Positions 36,274-44,634 of a stretch of DNA of 64,000 bases are shown in pieces. The stretch comes from Deltaproteobacteria bacterium (GTDB lineage: Bacteria; Bdellovibrionota_C; UBA2361; JAGFJO01), in the NCBI GenBank assembly GCA_024102635.1, contig JAGFJO010000006.1, positions 109,909-173,908 of the forward strand. Reading direction: 5' to 3'. The stretch's first letter is position 1. Every line of letters starts with the position of its first letter. Both the position numbers and the translations under genes were made by a program. The notes beneath the pieces were generated by a model that was not told the origin of the DNA, searched no databases, and saw only the letters and a list, made by a program, of their open reading frames with translations.

Positions 36274-36332
36274 AAAAAGATTCTACTACCCCAAGCGATG
36301 CTAGTTGGTAAATATTCAAGCGGAGGTGCCCT

Positions 36333-36737
36333 ATGGATGTTTGGAAGCAGTTCGAAGAAAACAGCATTACCCACAGCGCGGCCCATCACTTGCTGGCAAT
36401 AAGGGAATTAAAAGGTGCGCGCGGTTACGCCAGGGTCACAGACGTTGCAAAACACCTTAACATTACAACCGGATCAGCGTCGACCAATCTAAAAAGCTTG
36501 AAGGGCAAGGGGCTAATCGAAGAGGATGAGAATCGCTTTCTCTCGCTTTCCAAGGAGGGCGAGGCGCTGGCCGAGGCAGTGCTGGCGCGCAAAACTATCT
36601 TCCATAAGTTTCTCCTTGATGTCCTTAAGGTAAGCCCTGATCAGGCTGAGATTGACGCATGTAAAACTGAGCACCTAATCAGCGGCGAGACGGCAAGAAA
36701 GCTTCAGGAGTTTGTCACTCGCTATGCCAAGAAATAG
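36333..36737 (+). CDS. DtxR/MntR-family metal-dependent transcriptional regulator
   Basis: The 134-residue protein has an N-terminal winged helix (about residues 10-75: TDVAKHLNITTGSASTNLKSLKGKGLI). A short dimerisation and metal-binding region follows, with DACKTEHLISGETARKL, comparable to the EACKLEH stretch of MntR and IdeR. It lacks the SH3-like third domain, as MntR does. Such regulators sense Mn2+ or Fe2+. It lies divergent to the copper- and heme-dependent oxidase operon. A GGAGG site lies 6 bases before the ATG. The gene YqeY follows after 17 bases. Confidence 0.85.
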   Translation: MDVWKQFEENSITHSAAHHLLAIRELKGARGYARVTDVAKHLNITTGSASTNLKSLKGKGLIEEDENRFLSLSKEGEALAEAVLARKTIFHKFLLDVLKVSPDQAEIDACKTEHLISGETARKLQEFVTRYAKK

Positions 36738-36754
36738 TTAAGGCGGATCGAACG

Positions 36755-37195
36755 ATGGCAGGAATCAAGTCTCGCATACAAGAGTCGGTAAAAAGCGCGA
36801 TGAAAGCCCGAGATAAGGCGCGGCTCGATGCTGCACGCCTTCTTCTCTCCGCCCTGCAGTACGAGGAGATGCAGCGTAAAGTTGATGAGCTGCCCGATGA
36901 AGTTTCCACCTCAATTTTGCAAAGAGAGGTAAACCGGCGCAAAGAGGAGCTTGAGTTTGCAGAGAAAGCGGGACGAAAAGATGCGCTAGAAGCAGTAACG
37001 CTCGAAATCAAATTCATTGAGGAGTTTTTGCCGCAACAATTGTCAGGCGAGCAGCTCGAAAAAATCATTCTCGAGATGAAAAGCAGAGATCCCGCGTTAA
37101 ACATGGGTGGAGTGATGAAAGCCCTAAAGGAATCTTATGCCGGGCAGTATGATGGAAAAGCGGCAAGCGAGATCGCGAAGAGGGTCTTGAGTTAA
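36755..37195 (+). CDS. yqeY: YqeY/GatB-domain protein
   Basis: The 146-residue helical protein matches the YqeY family, which resembles the C-terminal tRNA-binding part of GatB. Typical stretches are IKSRIQESVKSAMKARDK, RLLLSALQYEEMQRK, EIKFIEEFLPQQLS and MGGVMKAL. It may interact with tRNA or amidotransferase, but the role is not settled. It shares an operon with the DtxR-family gene. Confidence 0.92.
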   Translation: MAGIKSRIQESVKSAMKARDKARLDAARLLLSALQYEEMQRKVDELPDEVSTSILQREVNRRKEELEFAEKAGRKDALEAVTLEIKFIEEFLPQQLSGEQLEKIILEMKSRDPALNMGGVMKALKESYAGQYDGKAASEIAKRVLS

Positions 37196-37278
37196 AGCGC
37201 CTTCAAATAGTCATGTCTAGAGTTCGTTGAAAGGGATCGTCCTTTTCAGCGCGATACAGCTCCCGAGTCATATCCAAG

Positions 37279-38637
37279 GTGATCAATCTTTCATTCCAAT
37301 CAAGATTTGAAGTTTCTGCCGAAGAACTTTTCTCCTGGCACATGCGCCCGGGAGCATTCGAACGGCTTAATCCTCCGTGGGCGCCCGCAACCGATATCAT
37401 CCGCAGCGGCTCGCTTCAGGATGGAAGCAACGTTAAATTATCCACTCCCATAATGGGCCTCAAAGCGCGCTGGGAAGTCGAGCATTTCGGTTTCATTCAA
37501 AACAAGCAGTTTTGCGATCGGCAGTTAAAAGGCCCTTTCAGTTCCTGGACCCACCGGCACCTCTTCCACTCAGAAAACGCTTCGGCCTGCACTCTTGAAG
37601 ATATTATTGAGTGTGCTCCCTACGGCGGAAAATTGGGGGAGCTTGCCGCAGGGTGGTATATAAAGAGTGAACTGAAGCGGGTATTTGACTACCGGCACCG
37701 CATACTGCGTCATGACATAGAACTGCACCAGCAATCTAGCGGAAAGCGCCGTCTGAGAGTTGCCGTCAGCGGAGCGAGTGGACTAGTCGGATCTAACCTC
37801 TGCGCTCTCTTAGAAAGCGGAGGACACTCCGTCGCGCGCCTTGTGAGAAAAAGATCGTCGCAGATAGCGGGAGAGATCGCTTGGGATCCGCGGCGCGGGG
37901 CCGTCGAAGAGAAAAAACTGGAGGGGCTAGATGCAGTAGTGCACCTGGCAGGAGAGAATCTCGCGGGCAAAAGGTGGACTCCCGCCTTCAAGGAGCAATT
38001 AAGGTCAAGCCGTGTTGATGGAACAAATCTAATAGCGTCATCACTGGCTCGTTTGTCGAATCCACCCAGACGATTCATCTGCGCATCAGCGATCGGGTTT
38101 TACGGCGATAGGCAAGATGAGATTCTGAGCGAAGAGAGTGAAGCCGGCGCGGGGTTTTTGCCCGAACTGGCTAAAGAGTGGGAAGGGGCGGCCACTCCCC
38201 ACGTTCCTACGGTTAATCTTCGCATCGGGGTAGTCATCTCGCCTCTGGGCGGAGCCCTCAAAAAGATGCTGCTTCCTTTTCTGCTCGGCCTTGGAGGCCC
38301 AATAGGGCATGGGAGGCAATGGGTTAGCTGGATCGCTCTCGATGATCTTTTAGCGGCGATCTATTTCTTGCTTTACTGCGACCTCACCGGCCCGGTAAAT
38401 GCCGTGTCGCCTCAGCCTGTGCGCAATCTTAACTTCTCGCAGTCGCTTGCATCGGTTGTGAAAAGACCGTGCATCTTCCCTCTTCCAGCGGCCGTGGCTC
38501 GGCTTGCCTTCGGCGAGATGGCTTCGGAAACTCTCCTTGCCAGTAGCCGTGTGCTGCCGAACCGGCTGCAAGCTGCCGGTTTCCGCTTTTCCTTTCCTCA
38601 GATAGAAAAGGCTTTGCGGCATGTGCTTGGGCGGTGA
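37279..38637 (+). CDS. SRPBCC domain fused to a TIGR01777-type NAD(P) epimerase (YfcH-like)
   Basis: Residues 1 to about 150 form a START/SRPBCC ligand-binding domain (FQSRFEVSAEELFSWHMRPG). Residues from about 155 form a short-chain dehydrogenase/epimerase with the nucleotide loop AVSGASGLVGSNL and the family stretches VVHLAGENLAGKRW and FICASAIGFYGD. The fusion is frequent in TIGR01777 proteins, whose substrates are unknown. It starts at GTG. The preceding 80 bases hold no other gene. Confidence 0.88.
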   Translation: MINLSFQSRFEVSAEELFSWHMRPGAFERLNPPWAPATDIIRSGSLQDGSNVKLSTPIMGLKARWEVEHFGFIQNKQFCDRQLKGPFSSWTHRHLFHSENASACTLEDIIECAPYGGKLGELAAGWYIKSELKRVFDYRHRILRHDIELHQQSSGKRRLRVAVSGASGLVGSNLCALLESGGHSVARLVRKRSSQIAGEIAWDPRRGAVEEKKLEGLDAVVHLAGENLAGKRWTPAFKEQLRSSRVDGTNLIASSLARLSNPPRRFICASAIGFYGDRQDEILSEESEAGAGFLPELAKEWEGAATPHVPTVNLRIGVVISPLGGALKKMLLPFLLGLGGPIGHGRQWVSWIALDDLLAAIYFLLYCDLTGPVNAVSPQPVRNLNFSQSLASVVKRPCIFPLPAAVARLAFGEMASETLLASSRVLPNRLQAAGFRFSFPQIEKALRHVLGR

Positions 38638-38699
38638 GTTAGAGGAAACTCGCAGAGGATTTTCACCACTGAGCTGCTCGTTTGTTGGAAAAGGTGCAA

Positions 38700-38742
38700 G
38701 TGCAGGAAGAGGATGAGGATTAAGAGAAGGGGCAGGAAGAGA
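38700..38742. repeat. Purine-rich dispersed repeat, second copy
   Basis: GTGCAGGAAGAGGATGAGG continues into a 14-base core, AGGATTAAGAGAAG (38716-38729). That core is identical to the minus strand of 28711-28724, and the flanks are clearly similar over about 45 bases. Both copies lie just after the end of a gene. Confidence 0.5.
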
Positions 38743-38745
38743 CAA

Positions 38746-39168
38746 TCAAGATCTCTTCTTCGTTTTTCCCTTCTTCCTACTCGGTTCCTCGCGCTTCTTT
38801 CTCCTCTTCCTCTTCTTCTCGGAAGGCAGCACGCCGATCCGGATATCATCAGAGAGGCAAAGCGAAACGATCTTCCGCACGCCGGTCTCAAACCGCTCAT
38901 CTGCACACGAGATATACAGCCACTTTCCCAGCACCTCATGCTCTATCAGTTCGGGAAGCTGCCGCATCAAGCTCTGATGGTGCTCGCGCGCCGTTGCAAT
39001 AAGTACCCCGTTCCACGGCTCATCGGAATCTGCCAGCACGAGCTTGAGGCGGCCGTGAAGGTAACACGCCAGGCAGCCGAACATGCGCTTTGCAATAAAA
39101 GTATCGCTCTCGAACAGAGGCTCAATAAGCCATACATGCTGGTTGAAAGGTACTTTATTCTCTATCAA
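38746..39168 (-). CDS. Conserved-looking protein with a basic tail, function unknown
   Basis: The 140-residue ORF starts with TTG, and no good ATG is available without losing the domain. Residues 20-115 look like a compact globular domain (RMFGCLACYLHGRLKLVLAD, LGKWLYISCADERF) with weak resemblance to TfoX/YjbR-type folds. Residues 115-140 are almost entirely Lys, Arg and Ser, as in nucleic-acid-binding or intrinsically disordered tails. The tail lies next to the purine-rich repeat, so slippage may have shaped it. The family is not recognised with confidence. Confidence 0.55.
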   Translation of the reverse strand: MIENKVPFNQHVWLIEPLFESDTFIAKRMFGCLACYLHGRLKLVLADSDEPWNGVLIATAREHHQSLMRQLPELIEHEVLGKWLYISCADERFETGVRKIVSLCLSDDIRIGVLPSEKKRKRRKKREEPSRKKGKTKKRS

Positions 39169-39219
39169 GACCTACCCGTTTCTTAACAACTCACGGTTCA
39201 GTGTCGCGTGGCAAATGAG

Positions 39220-40434
39220 CTAAAGCCGGATAACTACCAAAACCTCTCGGCCGTTGCGGCTTATCTTTGCGCTGTTTCCGCGGGCGCCGGGGCTCCACTC
39301 CGGAGATCCCGCTTTAATGGATGGATATGATTGCAAAAGGACTTGGTGGTATGCATCCAAAAACTCCTTAGCGTCTTCCTCCGAGTCCCAATTAGATCTC
39401 CATACTATGATCCTTTTGCCGGCTTCATCATAAAGCGCTGCTTTATCTCCGCCCCATCCGGCACCTACCTGAGAAGGAGTAACGCGTTCAAGATGGTAGC
39501 TGCTGAGAAGCGCAGATACTCCGAATTCGCCTAAAGTATCCTGATATACCCTCCTTGCACTCTGCGACACTACGTCGCCGCGCATATGCTCATCTGTAAA
39601 TTCGATGTAGTCGCGTTTACCACTCAGATATTTCTCCGGATGCAATATCTCCTCGGTCGTGTTTGGGGGGCTAGCATAAGCGTCTTTCAAGCCTGCGAAG
39701 CCCTTTTCTTTCGCCAAATGATGAACGAAGCGCAGCCCACTGGTATAAGGAAATACAAGTATCAGCTGCAACGACTTGGGGGCAGAATCAGTACTGGCCT
39801 TTAGCGCGGCGTCCAGCACCCCGCCCGCCGTAAAGGCTTGCACCTCAAAGTCGCTAAGTTTTCCTGACCCGCCGGCCTTGCCGCGGGAATAGTCCAGCAT
39901 CACGAAGGTGGCGTCTCCCTCCACCAGCGCCGCTCTGGCGAGAAGGTAATCGCCGCTTTCAACTTTATGGTCTATGACCTTCTCAAGGTTGTAGTGCTGA
40001 TCCTGCAGGGCATGGGTGAGCTCATGAATCGTTATGTCATCCTGCAGCTCAGAAGAGAGCCACGAGGCCATGACGTAGTGATTACGCTCAGGATCATAAT
40101 AAGCGCCTATCTGAGAGAGATAGAGCTCGACTATGCCGTGGGCATAATCATAATCGCGTGGAAGCAACCCGATCTCCCTGTATACAAGCTCCTCAGATTG
40201 CAGTCTCTCTGGTGGAAGCTGCTTGGAGATAGTTTCAAGCAGATAGCGGCGAACCCCTTCGCGGTCCTCTATTTTGCATGGCACCGAGTTTAAAACTGCC
40301 AAACCACGAATCACGCTAGCCTTTTGCAAGGCCTCCTCAGCACCTTGGCATTTTGACTCTCTGGCGAGCGCCGCCGGCATGCAAAGCAGTACAATAAGTG
40401 CGGCCATGGCCGTGAGCCCCCCCAAACCCCTCAT
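39220..40434 (-). CDS. Secreted zinc metallopeptidase-like protein
   Basis: The 404-residue product has a signal peptide (about residues 1-24) and a gluzincin-type zinc site: HELTH at 137-141 in TIHELTHALQDQHY, with Glu172 in ALVEGDATF as the probable third ligand. The rest is not assignable to a named family. FPYTSGLRFVHHLAKEKGF and a C-terminal beta-rich part follow. It is likely periplasmic or extracellular. It stands alone between genes on both strands. Confidence 0.75.
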   Translation of the reverse strand: MRGLGGLTAMAALIVLLCMPAALARESKCQGAEEALQKASVIRGLAVLNSVPCKIEDREGVRRYLLETISKQLPPERLQSEELVYREIGLLPRDYDYAHGIVELYLSQIGAYYDPERNHYVMASWLSSELQDDITIHELTHALQDQHYNLEKVIDHKVESGDYLLARAALVEGDATFVMLDYSRGKAGGSGKLSDFEVQAFTAGGVLDAALKASTDSAPKSLQLILVFPYTSGLRFVHHLAKEKGFAGLKDAYASPPNTTEEILHPEKYLSGKRDYIEFTDEHMRGDVVSQSARRVYQDTLGEFGVSALLSSYHLERVTPSQVGAGWGGDKAALYDEAGKRIIVWRSNWDSEEDAKEFLDAYHQVLLQSYPSIKAGSPEWSPGARGNSAKISRNGREVLVVIRL

Positions 40435-40563
40435 AACTTCAACCTATGATTGCTATTTTCTGCCATCGACTTTACCGAATGCTCCCTATTTTCAGCTAAT
40501 GGCGCCCGCTTAGACCGCCGATCAACGTTGTAAGGACTACAATATTAAAGGGAATTTTAAAAC

Positions 40564-41931
40564 ATGTCGTCTGCCGAACCCACTATCTCGCTCTGCATAA
40601 TCGCAAAGGATGAGGAGGAGTTCATCGGCCAAGCGATCTCGAGCGTTCTTCCGCTTGTGCACGAGGTTATTGTGGTGGATACCGGCTCAACCGACAAGAC
40701 CTGCGAGATCGCCCGCAACCTGGGGGCAAAAGTAGAGCACTTTCCGTGGAACGGCGACTTTTCAGCTCCGCGGAACTTTTCACTTAAGAAAGCCACCGGC
40801 GATTGGATTCTTGTCCTTGATGCAGATGAGGCGATCGACGAAAGCGATTTTCCGCGCATACGAGAGCTGATAAAAGACCGGACAAAGTGCTACCGCCTGA
40901 CTCAGAGGCACTACAGCAACGACCCGAGGCTAAGCGATTTCAAACCGGTCACAAAAGAATTTCCTAAATGGGAGAAAAATTATGGAGGTTATTTTGAAAG
41001 CAGCCTTGTAAGGCTTTTCCCGAACCGCGAAGGAATTGAATATATCGGACGCGTGCATGAACTCGTCGAACACAGCATCGCCAAGCTCAGCCGCCACAAA
41101 ATAGTCGAGCCCGGAATCCGGATTCATCACTACGGCCACACTCCGGAGGTGAAGGCTAAAAAGAACAAGGGCGAACTTTATACGCCACTCGGACAAGCAA
41201 AGCTCGGGGACGATCCGAGCTTTTGGCAGAGCTACTTTGAACTTGGTGTTGAACACAATAATAACGGGCGGCGCAAAGAGAGCATCGCGGCGTTTCTTAA
41301 AGCGGTAGAGTTAAATCCGCGCTATGTTCCCGCTTGGGTGAACCTCGGTTATGTTTTCTGCGAAGAACAGATGTACAAGGAGGCGGTGAGCGCATTGCAG
41401 AGCGCCTTAAAACTCGACCCCCGCAGCGCTGAAGCCTACTGCAATCTAGGAGTGGTATATCTCCGCATTCCGCACCTTCCTACGGCAGAAAAATACTTTA
41501 CAGCTGCCGTCAAACTAAAGCCGGACTACGTCAACGCGATTTGCAATTTGGGTAAAAGCCTTGCTTACCAGAAAAGATACGCCGAGGCAGCATTCTACTT
41601 TAGGCGCGCGCTTGAATACATGCCGCAGTGCACTCCGGCAAAGCTTGATTTAGGAATTATTCACTTTGCATCAAACAACTTCGAGCAAGCCGAGAAGTGG
41701 TTAACGGCCGTGCTACAGGAAGATAAGGCATGCATATCAGCCTATTTTCACCTGGGACAGCTTTATCAAGCCACCAAGCGCTTGGATGCGGCGCTAAATG
41801 CAGTGGATCGGCTCTGCAACCACCTTAGCGGCATAACTGCTACTCCTCAGGACGCAGCGCTGCTGGAGAGTGCTCGCATGCAGCGCACAATGCTTAAGAA
41901 GAAGATAGAAGAAGCCAGGATGGAGGCATGA
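40564..41931 (+). CDS. Family 2 glycosyltransferase with C-terminal TPR repeats
   Basis: Residues 1 to about 230 are a GT-A fold like WaaE/KdtX and SunS. They include ISLCIIAKDEEEFIGQAISS, VVDTGSTDKT and the DXD-like VLDADEAID. Residues from about 235 form tetratricopeptide repeats (for example YVPAWVNLGYVFCEEQMYKEAV and AEAYCNLGVVYLRIP), probably five or six. Such fusions glycosylate proteins or lipopolysaccharide cores; the substrate is not visible here. It opens the polysaccharide-rich part of the window. Confidence 0.9.
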   Translation: MSSAEPTISLCIIAKDEEEFIGQAISSVLPLVHEVIVVDTGSTDKTCEIARNLGAKVEHFPWNGDFSAPRNFSLKKATGDWILVLDADEAIDESDFPRIRELIKDRTKCYRLTQRHYSNDPRLSDFKPVTKEFPKWEKNYGGYFESSLVRLFPNREGIEYIGRVHELVEHSIAKLSRHKIVEPGIRIHHYGHTPEVKAKKNKGELYTPLGQAKLGDDPSFWQSYFELGVEHNNNGRRKESIAAFLKAVELNPRYVPAWVNLGYVFCEEQMYKEAVSALQSALKLDPRSAEAYCNLGVVYLRIPHLPTAEKYFTAAVKLKPDYVNAICNLGKSLAYQKRYAEAAFYFRRALEYMPQCTPAKLDLGIIHFASNNFEQAEKWLTAVLQEDKACISAYFHLGQLYQATKRLDAALNAVDRLCNHLSGITATPQDAALLESARMQRTMLKKKIEEARMEA

Positions 41932-41988
41932 CTGCGCTGACCACCAAAGATCTTTTTTAAGCTGTGGCAAGATGATAGGCTCGATCTG

Positions 41989-42237
41989 ATGAGTTTTGAA
42001 GTCCATTGGGAAGATCGTCCATCCTTTTTATGCAAGCCAATGATTGAGCTTTGCCGCCGCCTTTCGCTTGAAGAGCGTGCGGACCGAGCCGTCTCGCTTA
42101 CCAATGCAGCCCGGGAGCTGATGTATGAGGGAATGCGGCTGAGAAATTCTTTCTTACAAGAAAAGGATCTTCGACGATTATTCATCGAACAGAATTTGAA
42201 ATTTTACGCTAATCAGCGGCGCTCGGATGGCGAGTGA
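41989..42237 (+). CDS. Small helical partner of the downstream nucleotidyltransferase
   Basis: This 82-residue protein is mostly helical. Residues about 24-65 (SLEERADRAVSLTNAARELM, then FLQEKDLRRLFIEQN) resemble small proteins commonly encoded just before minimal nucleotidyltransferases. Its stop overlaps the next ATG by 11 bases, so the two are translationally coupled. It could be the antitoxin or regulatory half of a two-gene module; this is by analogy only. Confidence 0.6.
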   Translation: MSFEVHWEDRPSFLCKPMIELCRRLSLEERADRAVSLTNAARELMYEGMRLRNSFLQEKDLRRLFIEQNLKFYANQRRSDGE

Positions 42238-42793
42238 GGTATATCAAGTTATCTGCGAAATTGTGTCACTTCTCGAAAAGCACCGCATTGATTATCTTAT
42301 CGGCGGTTCTCTTTCTAGCAGCGTTCACGGCATTTTTCGCGCCACTAATGACGTCGATATTTTGCTAGAACGGGCGTTACTGGAGAATGATGCACTCCTC
42401 CACGATGCACACGAGCGGTTTATAGTGGACAAGAAGGCCTTGGTGGAGCATCACGCACAAGGGAGAAGTTACAACATATTCCATGAACCTACCGCATTCA
42501 AAGTCGATCTTTTTCCGGCCGTTAACGAGTTTCATAGACAGGAACTGAAGCGCTCCATTGTGATCCACCCCTCATCAAGTCCGTGCGCATTTAAGGTGGC
42601 TACCGCCGAGGATATGATTTTGGCAAAGCTTCAGTGGTTTAAGAAATCGGCGTCCGAAAGGCAGTGGCAAGATCTGGAGGGAATGGTTCGCATAACAGAG
42701 AGATTTGATCACGAGTATCTTGAGAAATGGTCGGAAGTTCTCGGCCTACACGCTCTGTTAAGAAAACTCTTTTCGGCTGCTGCAACTTATTAA
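42227..42793 (+). CDS. Minimal nucleotidyltransferase (AbiEii/DUF6036-like)
   Basis: The 188-residue protein has the core LIGGSLSSSVHGIFRATNDVDIL (residues 24-46) with the GS motif and Asp-x-Asp pair. A third acidic strand follows in AFKVDLFPA. The C-terminal half has AEDMILAKLQWFK and SERQWQDLEGMV. It forms a coupled pair with the preceding small gene. Related proteins act as toxins or modify tRNA or partner proteins, but some are of unknown role. Confidence 0.8.
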   Translation: MASEVYQVICEIVSLLEKHRIDYLIGGSLSSSVHGIFRATNDVDILLERALLENDALLHDAHERFIVDKKALVEHHAQGRSYNIFHEPTAFKVDLFPAVNEFHRQELKRSIVIHPSSSPCAFKVATAEDMILAKLQWFKKSASERQWQDLEGMVRITERFDHEYLEKWSEVLGLHALLRKLFSAAATY

Positions 42794-42883
42794 TCGAATG
42801 GCACACTGGAATGTATGCACGTCGCTCCACACAAGCAAAGATTGTTCACTGGAGCGCTGCCCTCTAGGCTGGATTAAGAGTCA

Positions 42884-43756
42884 CTAATCAACCTCGTCAG
42901 CCACTCTCAAAAGATATTGCCCATAGCCGTTCTTGCTCATGGACTCGCCGATAGTGCGCAGCTTATCGGCTCCGATAAATCCCATACGAAAAGCGATCTC
43001 TTCTAAACAGGCGACCATCAGCCCCTGACGCTCCTCTAAGGTCTGAATGAACTCGGAGGCTTGAAGCAGCGATTCATAAGTGCCGGTATCGAGCCAGGCA
43101 ATTCCGCGGCCGATTTTTTCAACCTGCAAAGTCGACTCTGCAAGGTAGGCTCTGTTTACATCGGTAATTTCCAGCTCGCCACGCGCCGAAGGCTTTAAAC
43201 CCTTTGCTATCTCCACGACTTTATTGTCATAGAAATAAATGCCTGTAACAGCCCAGTGTGAACGAGGGGCTTTTGGTTTCTCTTCAAGCGAAACCGCTCT
43301 TCCCGCTGCATCGAATTCAACAACACCATAACGCTCAGGATCTTTGACTTGATAGGCAAAAACGGTGGCCCCTGATTTGCGCTCTGAGGCTCTCCTTAAT
43401 GACTCAACAAAGCCGTGGCCAAAAAAGATATTATCGCCGAGCGCCAGAGCAACGGAATCTTTCCCTATGAACTTCTCTCCGATGATAAATGCCTGCGCAA
43501 GTCCATCCGGAGATGGCTGCACCTCGTATGTGAATGACATGCCGAGCTCCTCGCCGCTTCCAAGAAGTCTTTGAAATGAAGGCTGATCGTGAGGTGTGGT
43601 TATTATCAAGATCTCTTTTATTCCCGCCAACATCAGCGTGGAGATCGGATAGTAGATCATAGGCTTGTCATAGATCGGCAAGAGCTGCTTGCTTACTGCT
43701 TTTGTGATTGGGTGAAGCCGGGTACCTGAGCCGCCGGCCAAAATGATTCCTTTCAT
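42884..43756 (-). CDS. rfbA: Glucose-1-phosphate thymidylyltransferase
   Basis: RmlA/RfbA makes dTDP-glucose, the entry to dTDP-deoxysugars. The 290-residue length is standard. Motifs include [18 protein letters not shown] (nucleotide and pyrophosphate binding), [39 protein letters not shown] and [11 protein letters not shown]. The rfbB/C/D genes are not adjacent. The WxcM-like enzyme at 51871 would use a dTDP-keto sugar derived from this product. Confidence 0.97.
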   Translation of the reverse strand: MKGIILAGGSGTRLHPITKAVSKQLLPIYDKPMIYYPISTLMLAGIKEILIITTPHDQPSFQRLLGSGEELGMSFTYEVQPSPDGLAQAFIIGEKFIGKDSVALALGDNIFFGHGFVESLRRASERKSGATVFAYQVKDPERYGVVEFDAAGRAVSLEEKPKAPRSHWAVTGIYFYDNKVVEIAKGLKPSARGELEITDVNRAYLAESTLQVEKIGRGIAWLDTGTYESLLQASEFIQTLEERQGLMVACLEEIAFRMGFIGADKLRTIGESMSKNGYGQYLLRVADEVD

Positions 43757-43810
43757 ATTCTCAATCCTATCTTAATCGCAGCAAGGAGTCATAACTAACA
43801 AGTGTCGCAA

Positions 43811-43984
43811 TTAATATCCACTATCTTTTAGCTTTTGATTCTTAGCGAGCGCCTCCGCCGGAGTAATTTTGAGCAGAAATAAGTTCATCTGCTCTAAATA
43901 ATCGAGTTTCTGCTTGGGAGTTAACGTTGCATAGTAGCGCAGATCTTCAATGTCAAACTCCTCCTCTTTGATCTCTTGTGTCAT
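43811..43984 (-). CDS. 57-residue partner of the adjacent nucleotidyltransferase
   Basis: This short gene begins MTQEIKEEEFDIEDLRYY and ends KNQKLKDSGY. Its ATG overlaps the stop of the upstream nucleotidyltransferase (ATGA-type overlap), strong evidence for coupled translation. LTPKQKLDYLEQMNLFLLKI resembles small helical proteins encoded beside nucleotidyltransferases in several lineages. It is acidic at the N-terminus and probably binds its partner. It faces the rfbA gene start across about 55 bases. Confidence 0.65.
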   Translation of the reverse strand: MTQEIKEEEFDIEDLRYYATLTPKQKLDYLEQMNLFLLKITPAEALAKNQKLKDSGY

Positions 43985-44469
43985 CAAAGCTCCTTTAGTC
44001 TTTCCAGGGCCCTTATGTCCACGAGATCTCTTTCTCGTCCGGACTCCTTCTTAAGAGCGATCAAATCTTCGAGGGAAACAACCACGATCGGGATCTCGCC
44101 TGCCAATAAAGATTGCGAATTATCTAAGTAGGAATTTATCTTGTCCGGACGATCTATCTTAACATCGACATGCTCCAGCGGATTCGAAGGATTGTAAACA
44201 GAGAAAACTTTCATGTTCTTTTCTGATATCCAGCTGTTCCGGCGCTCCTCAAGAGCAAAATCCTCTAGCTTCACAGGCAGCCGGGGAACAAGGCCAAGCG
44301 ATCTACAAATTTTCACAAATTTGCTTATATTGCCGTTGTCCAGGGGCATTACAATATCCAAGTCTCCTGTAAGCCTGTTATACCCGTGAAGATTAACAGC
44401 TATTCCTCCTATAATTGCATATCTTAGACTCTCGTCTGCAAACGCCTTCAAAATTCTCTCAAAAAGCAT
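43984..44469 (-). CDS. Minimal nucleotidyltransferase, second copy
   Basis: The 161-residue protein has YAIIGGIAVNLHGYNRLTGD followed by LDIVMPL (residues 17-43), with the GG motif and Asp-x-Asp pair. A third acidic strand VDVKID and the C-terminal SLEDLIALKKESGRERDLVDI follow. It is only distantly similar to the copy at 42227. It overlaps the 57-residue partner gene. Its start lies in a divergent region of 165 bases shared with the dioxygenase gene. Toxin, nucleotide-transfer or other roles cannot be distinguished. Confidence 0.8.
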   Translation of the reverse strand: MLFERILKAFADESLRYAIIGGIAVNLHGYNRLTGDLDIVMPLDNGNISKFVKICRSLGLVPRLPVKLEDFALEERRNSWISEKNMKVFSVYNPSNPLEHVDVKIDRPDKINSYLDNSQSLLAGEIPIVVVSLEDLIALKKESGRERDLVDIRALERLKEL

Positions 44470-44634
44470 GCCGGTGATTATAACATATCGGCATTGCGGT
44501 TGCGACGGGAAAGGCGGCGCTGTTGAGAGCTACGCGAGGAAGTTTTTCTATGGAGCTCTGCAGGAGCAAAAGTGCCATGGCCCAATATTCCGGGCCGGTT
44601 TAGAATGCCTAAGTAAAGAGCAAAGGATAAGGGT

